DNA of 41,573 nt. It comes from a virus. The stretch is from positions 1 through 41,573 of IMG/VR virus record IMGVR_UViG_3300048625_000197; one strand, given 5' to 3'. Position numbers and translations under genes: made by a program. Below are positions 38,110 through 41,573 of this stretch, piece after piece. A model generated the notes under the pieces. It did not search any database. It was not told the origin of the DNA and saw only the letters and a list, made by a program, of their open reading frames with translations. Within the stretch, counting starts at the first letter, position 1. Every line of letters begins with the position of its first letter.

Positions 38110-38419
38110 GTTGTCCTTCTTTCTTCAGGCCATCTGCGTAGCCTTTTTCGTATTGTTCTTTATCATGCAATGCTTGAGTAGCATTGTCTTTGCTTTCGAG
38201 AAGACCAGCGATTTCAGCCATCTCGCACAGGGTATCTACTGATAGATAGACACGACCTTTACTCTCGACAGTAAGGTTGATACCAGTATCGAGGAATGGT
38301 CCGTTAGGGGATCGGGTGATCCAGTCAACTGCTGGGAGCAGTGTGGGGGCATCGGTCATTGACCAACGTCTTGCATCTTCGCCTTCAAAAGCCATGTCAG
38401 CCTCCGTAATAGTCGCCAT
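37946..38419 (-). CDS. Hypothetical protein, 157 aa, between terminase and portal
   Basis: The ATG lies 23 nt inside the 3' end of the large-terminase gene. Soluble and acidic: an early proline-rich loop, VESKGRVYLSVDTLCEMAEI and DALHDKEQYEKGYADGLKKE-like helix, then VAEKLAKAAGVKLGKPAGNS. The last 164 nt also encode the membrane helix of the next gene in another frame. No motif recognised. A structural or packaging accessory by position. Confidence 0.65.
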   Translation of the reverse strand: MATITEADMAFEGEDARRWSMTDAPTLLPAVDWITRSPNGPFLDTGINLTVESKGRVYLSVDTLCEMAEIAGLLESKDNATQALHDKEQYEKGYADGLKKEGQLVESLMAITHILAGRSTGIDDLSGDKVAEKLAKAAGVKLGKPAGNSDDVQATSK

Positions 38420-39962
38420 ACGATTCTGTAGTTTCCCACGGAATTGTAGAGCTGTCGTCGTCTACAAAATGGACATTCGGATCATTAGCCATCTTGGCTA
38501 ACAAGTCCATATATGGAATTGTAGTGGGTGTTTTATCATTTCTGGTAAGTTCACGCCCGTTGTTTGGGCGAAGATCCGGCATAAGCGTCATAAAGTAACG
38601 AGCTGAGTCAGCAGCGTGGTCATCTTTCTTGTGAATCTCTTCTTGCTTATTTGTAGAGTATGCCTGCTTATCTGAGGAGTAGGCAGCCCATCGTAGTTTC
38701 TTTAGCTCGCGGATCAGGTTGTGGCAGTTATTTGTAATACGCCATGTAGGGGTCCCGTTGGGGCGAATACGCATATACTCTTGCATCTTCTCAATACCGA
38801 TGGATACGGCCCGTGGAACGCCTTCTACGGCGATATAGACACCATTCTCTGCATACGCCTGAAGCACCGATGTTCCAGTGATACCTGAAGTCTGCTTCAG
38901 CGCTGGGTCCCCAGTACGGATATCAGGTTGTTTCCCCCACGCACTTTCCCGTTCGTGGATAACAGCAGAGTGCTCACTCACTGTCATGTTAGGTGCGTAG
39001 TGTTCAGCAAACGTCACGATCTCTCCGTTAGGAGCTACCGCATGCCAAAGAATAGCTGTCGGGTTGTTCCAGCCATGATCAATGGACATGTACCATTCCC
39101 AGTCTTTAGGGGGTAGGTATTGATCGACAATATACTTCTCAGACTCCATATTGAAGTTAGGGAAGACCAGACCGGATCGAGCCACGAAGCTACCGCTCTC
39201 ACGGATATCACGCTCTTCCTTATTCATGCCCATCATGTAGAAGTTCATATCGTCTTCTTCAGCTTCAATGTATGGGTTCTGCTCAGCCGACAGCTGGAAC
39301 GTGGCAACTTCGCCATCGGGGTTAGCTAGTGCGGGCTCCCATAGTAGGTCATAAGTCCAGCCCATACCCTTTGTCGGAGTAGCTGCAATAACCCACCAGC
39401 CGTTGTAGTCAATCAGACGCATCATGGACTCATTGAAAATATGCTGAGGGGGCTCCTCATCAAAGAAAATAAGGTGACGTGGCACACCACCGAGCTTCAT
39501 CAAATCCATACCCCACGTTACAAAGTCGATGGTGGATCCGTTGGAGAAAGTGAAGATGAGGTTTTTGGAGTCCCAACTCTTATCGAAAGATCCATCAATA
39601 AGCATGGAAGTCGTTGTCCATCTTTTAATCTTAGGTAGCACAATCTGTTCCACACCTTTAGCGATATCAACGACGACAAATCGTAGTTGAATCGCCCCTT
39701 TACCCCATGTTGCGGGACGAGGTATATACGGATGAGAATTAGTTGCCCACCATATCGCTTCAACAACTTCAGCGTCTGACTTTCCTCCACGGTTTCCTCC
39801 CGACAGGAATCGCCCGCGCTTAGCCGTTTGATGAAAACGTTTCTGCTCGGGATAGTCTTTTTGCCCATAAGCAAGAATGTTTGGTTTACGTACAGACGAA
39901 TCGAGCTCGTCTAAAGCTAGATCAAAAAGATCTTTAAGGGACGGTTCAAGTTTCTTAGCCAT
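38397..39962 (-). CDS. terL: Terminase large subunit
   Basis: 521 residues from ATG at 39962, which overlaps the previous stop as TAATG; a GTG at 40019 is the only alternative. Walker A is SGGNRGGKS (54-62), and Walker B LIFFDEEPP (164-172) with the catalytic Glu. The RNase H-like nuclease has D295 in MSIDHGWNNPTA and a late DHAADSARYF block. These give the full ATPase-nuclease motor. It packages DNA from concatemers and cuts at the end. Its 3' end overlaps the following gene by 23 nt. Confidence 0.93.
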   Translation of the reverse strand: MAKKLEPSLKDLFDLALDELDSSVRKPNILAYGQKDYPEQKRFHQTAKRGRFLSGGNRGGKSDAEVVEAIWWATNSHPYIPRPATWGKGAIQLRFVVVDIAKGVEQIVLPKIKRWTTTSMLIDGSFDKSWDSKNLIFTFSNGSTIDFVTWGMDLMKLGGVPRHLIFFDEEPPQHIFNESMMRLIDYNGWWVIAATPTKGMGWTYDLLWEPALANPDGEVATFQLSAEQNPYIEAEEDDMNFYMMGMNKEERDIRESGSFVARSGLVFPNFNMESEKYIVDQYLPPKDWEWYMSIDHGWNNPTAILWHAVAPNGEIVTFAEHYAPNMTVSEHSAVIHERESAWGKQPDIRTGDPALKQTSGITGTSVLQAYAENGVYIAVEGVPRAVSIGIEKMQEYMRIRPNGTPTWRITNNCHNLIRELKKLRWAAYSSDKQAYSTNKQEEIHKKDDHAADSARYFMTLMPDLRPNNGRELTRNDKTPTTIPYMDLLAKMANDPNVHFVDDDSSTIPWETTESYGDYYGG

Positions 39963-40276
39963 TATGGTGCGATCGTAGCCCCGAGACGCTGAAGAGCTGC
40001 CTCCACCTGTAAACGCCACGTAGCAATCGCAGCTGAAGTCTGAATAGAAAAACCATCCAGCAAGTATGGCGATGTTCCACCATCATGTATGTGATCACCG
40101 GGAGATGCCTGCCCGGGGTTCGGGCCTAGTGTATGGTGAACAGCTTCATCACGAACATCCGTGTCGGCATTGATATGAAATCTTGTAACCTCATCAGAGG
40201 TAGGGGGCAGATCTACAGATACCCTGTCGGTTTTTTCGCCAGCTCCGTACTGTTTTACATCTGTTCTAATGTCCAT
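39962..40276 (-). CDS. Small actinophage-type protein, 104 aa, probably leaderless
   Basis: No SD precedes the ATG. Instead TAAGCT of the word GGTAAGCTA ends exactly 6 nt before it, as expected for a leaderless message. The protein starts MDIRTDVKQYGAGEKTDRVS, and its centre is HHTLGPNPGQASPGDHIHDG, a His/Gly-rich motif I recall from actinophage proteins beside terminase genes. C-terminal helix (AAIATWRLQVEAALQRLGAT). A structural or minor head protein is the best guess. It is the first gene after a terminator. Confidence 0.7.
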   Translation of the reverse strand: MDIRTDVKQYGAGEKTDRVSVDLPPTSDEVTRFHINADTDVRDEAVHHTLGPNPGQASPGDHIHDGGTSPYLLDGFSIQTSAAIATWRLQVEAALQRLGATIAP

Positions 40277-40282
40277 GAAGCT

Positions 40283-40288
40283 AGCTTA
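40283..40288 (-). promoter_or_regulatory. Putative promoter for terminase/structural genes (-10 TAAGCT)
   Basis: The minus strand reads TTGGTAAGCTAGCTTCATG. A start 6-7 nt after TAAGCT would fall on the ATG of the 104-residue gene, giving a leaderless transcript. The upstream terminator at 40297-40325 fits a new transcription start here. Confidence 0.5.
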
Positions 40289-40296
40289 CCAAAAAG

Positions 40297-40325
40297 AAAT
40301 CCCCCGGCCTATTACCGGGGGATTT
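40297..40325. terminator. Bidirectional terminator after the lysis genes
   Basis: AAATCCCCCGG and CCGGGGGATTT pair perfectly over 11 bp around a 7-nt loop, with T-rich flanks on both strands. For the leftward arm it ends the terS-lysis unit. Confidence 0.85.
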
Positions 40326-40328
40326 TCT

Positions 40329-40409
40329 TTACTGGCAACTATCGCACTGCATCGCGTCCATCGGATCGATGGGGCATGCGTAGCCACCTACGGTGTCAAC
40401 TGAGTCCAT
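40329..40409 (-). CDS. 26-residue Cys peptide (CPIDPMD type)
   Basis: ATG at 40409; its AAGGA is formed by the last codons of the upstream holin gene. Sequence features: MDSVDTVGGYACPIDPMDAM, then QCDSCQ, with C12, C22 and C25. I recall tiny peptides with a CP-x-DPMD-x-x-QC-x-SCQ core in actinophage genomes, often missed in annotation. Probably metal-binding; function unknown. Confidence 0.6.
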   Translation of the reverse strand: MDSVDTVGGYACPIDPMDAMQCDSCQ

Positions 40410-40411
40410 TA

Positions 40412-40627
40412 CTATTCCTTAGTGATTCCAAAAGCAGGGTCGTTAGGGTTAAGGTAGCGAATTGCGACAGGGATTACTGCTACCCATACTGCATTGGCAA
40501 CAGCGTACCAATCCTGAGAGGAAAACTCGAAAGGAAGTTTTCCACCTGACTGAGCTACCACGAAGATAGCCGTAACAACGGTAGCCAGAAGCGACCGTCC
40601 ATATGATGAGATAAGTGCTTTATTCAT
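40412..40627 (-). CDS. Holin
   Basis: 71 residues. Two hydrophobic segments (SLLATVVTAIFVVAQSGG and VANAVWVAVIPVAIRYLN) separated by a short charged loop, ending in NPNDPAFGITKE, a C-terminus I recall from actinophage holins. Directly follows the endolysin gene. It would permeabilise the membrane for endolysin release. Confidence 0.75.
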   Translation of the reverse strand: MNKALISSYGRSLLATVVTAIFVVAQSGGKLPFEFSSQDWYAVANAVWVAVIPVAIRYLNPNDPAFGITKE

Positions 40628-40643
40628 ATTACGAGTTTACTCC

Positions 40644-41309
40644 TTAGCGAAGCTTGCAGCCAGCACGTTGCATAGCTGCGTATGTCTGAGGGCCCGGAGC
40701 CCCATCAATGACTCCCTGATATAGCCAGTGAGCAGCAAGCCATTTCTGAGCAGCCGTCCATGTGCCTTTACCCGCAACCCCGTCGATCGTGCCAGTATAT
40801 CCCCACCACTGCTGAAGATACTTCTGCATACGTGACCAGAAAAGTTTCTGCGAAGTAGTGGGCTCGGGAATAGCTGGGGGGAATCCGACAAAGTGGGCAT
40901 GCCAAGACTCGCTGCTGATGTCGAATACAAAACCATGACGTTCGAAAGCGGTCTTTACCGCGGCAGTGTTCCTACCGGGATTCACGTCTGCTGCTTTACC
41001 CCAGCCATGCAAAGAGGTCCCCGGAGTTGCAGCGGCAGGAGTTTCTCCACGCTTCATGCGGCCCCATTCATACCACTGCCCTCCCTGCCTAGTGGAGGTC
41101 TTGGCTGCGTCACGAATGTACTGGTCAGCTGGGATACCAAGTGGTCGGTAGCCTTCATTGACTGTAATTGGGAATCCAGCTTTTTCACAGTCAGCAATAG
41201 CAGATGCAAGTGCGTATGCTACCTCTGGTTTAAAGTAGGAAGTTTTACACAAGATCATGGCAGAGGTTGGAATCTGCCCATTCTTGTACCCGCCCCATGC
41301 GTCACCCAT
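40644..41309 (-). CDS. Endolysin: M15 peptidase with peptidoglycan-binding repeats
   Basis: 221 residues from ATG at 41309, which overlaps the fibre stop as TAATG; 7 further in-frame residues upstream are less likely. Residues 1-140 form an M15 (VanY/L-Ala-D-Glu or D-Ala-D-Ala) peptidase: SLHGWGKAADVN supplies the H and D ligands and ESWHAHF the last His. C-terminal to it are two peptidoglycan-binding-like units with W-Q/Y-TGTIDGVAGKGTWTA and YQGVIDGAPGPQTYAAMQ. Cleaves stem peptides of the cell wall at lysis. Between fibre and holin genes. Confidence 0.88.
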   Translation of the reverse strand: MGDAWGGYKNGQIPTSAMILCKTSYFKPEVAYALASAIADCEKAGFPITVNEGYRPLGIPADQYIRDAAKTSTRQGGQWYEWGRMKRGETPAAATPGTSLHGWGKAADVNPGRNTAAVKTAFERHGFVFDISSESWHAHFVGFPPAIPEPTTSQKLFWSRMQKYLQQWWGYTGTIDGVAGKGTWTAAQKWLAAHWLYQGVIDGAPGPQTYAAMQRAGCKLR

Positions 41310-41573
41310 TAGTGTGCCACCCCAACCCACTCGACTGATAGCCCAGTGTTATATCCATAAGGTCCCGAGTTATCTGAAATTGTAAGTGAGCCACCAGAGT
41401 TTTGGTTTACAACAAGGCGAAGAACATCATTAGCGTTAAGTTTTATAATCTGGCTAACCGTATTTATTACCACAGCAGTTCCAGCAGGTTGCATAACATG
41501 GGCAAGAACCATATTCGACCCAGCGGGAGTAGCATCCGTAGTTTGGTTACGGCTAACAAAAAGGTAACGATAG
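41309..41573 (-). CDS. C-terminal end of the fibre gene (partial, right-hand copy)
   Basis: The part 41309-41345 completes the fibre begun at 1073 on the circle, and 41346-41573 duplicates 1-228. The frame stays open to the contig end. This copy has Ile where the left copy has Val (base 41446 against 101) in the SQI-x-KLNAND stretch of the jelly-roll-like C-terminal domain. The stop overlaps the endolysin ATG as TAATG. Confidence 0.9.
   Translation of the reverse strand, partial: YRYLFVSRNQTTDATPAGSNMVLAHVMQPAGTAVVINTVSQIIKLNANDVLRLVVNQNSGGSLTISDNSGPYGYNTGLSVEWVGVAH
41346..41573. repeat. Terminal redundancy, right copy
   Basis: Same 228-bp sequence as 1-228 with one substitution. See the left copy for interpretation. 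Confidence 0.95.

Noticed and set aside
1-41573. tRNA genes, CRISPR arrays, insertion sequences, integrase or attachment sites
   Set aside because: I saw no cloverleaf with CCA-type ends, no regularly spaced repeats, no transposase or recombinase motifs.

Overview
The window is an essentially complete genome of a tailed double-stranded DNA phage. Bases 1-228 recur at 41346-41573 with one mismatch, so the contig closes into a circle of about 41,345 bp. I read it as a virulent short-tailed (podovirus-like) phage. It has a terminase, an HK97-type capsid set, a head-tail adaptor, a nozzle-like protein, fibres and a 1713-residue internal-virion-type protein. I find no tape-measure gene, tail-tube gene, tail-chaperone frameshift, integrase or excisionase, and no phage RNA polymerase. 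A Gram-positive, probably actinobacterial host is inferred from the M15 endolysin with peptidoglycan-binding modules, from small proteins of kinds I recall from actinophages, from a DUF2746-like membrane protein and from a probable leaderless late gene. The GC content looks moderate, which would fit an aquatic actinobacterium, but the host assignment is inference.

Layout on the circle: transcription diverges from about 2970-3176. The rightward (early) arm runs from 3177 to 18012. It starts with small regulatory-looking genes separated by hairpin terminators. A noncoding block at 4374-4969 is rich in repeats and structure and is a candidate origin or control region. Next come about ten tightly packed small unknown proteins (4970-7846), and then the DNA metabolism genes: Snf2-like helicase, HNH protein, DEDDh exonuclease, Cas4/RecB-like nuclease, Sak4-like ATPase, SSB-like protein, minimal AEP primase, RecA-fold helicase, family A DNA polymerase, zinc ribbon and RuvC-like resolvase. 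The arm ends in two terminators facing the end of the other arm.

The leftward (late) arm starts at about 2990, runs down through the contig ends and continues from 41345 to 18148. Its order is regulators, small terminase subunit, receptor-binding-type fibre, endolysin, holin, terminator, then a leaderless-looking gene, large terminase, portal region, scaffold, capsid, terminator, collagen-like fibre, an HTH/metallophosphoesterase/HAD-phosphatase cassette, adaptor, nozzle, small basic and zinc proteins, internal virion proteins and a second holin-like membrane protein.

Most genes are translationally coupled by ATGA or TAATG overlaps. Four intergenic sites share the word GGTA(A/C)GCTA at promoter-like positions, one exactly 6 nt before a start codon. 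The most interesting points are the structured noncoding block, this promoter family, a 164-nt out-of-frame gene overlap before the portal gene, an AT-rich domain lodged between two collagen-like blocks of a fibre, a small protein sharing that fibre's N-terminal motif, and a strong excess of the hexamer CTGTCG/CGACAG. All functional names come from reading the translated sequence by eye, with no database search.
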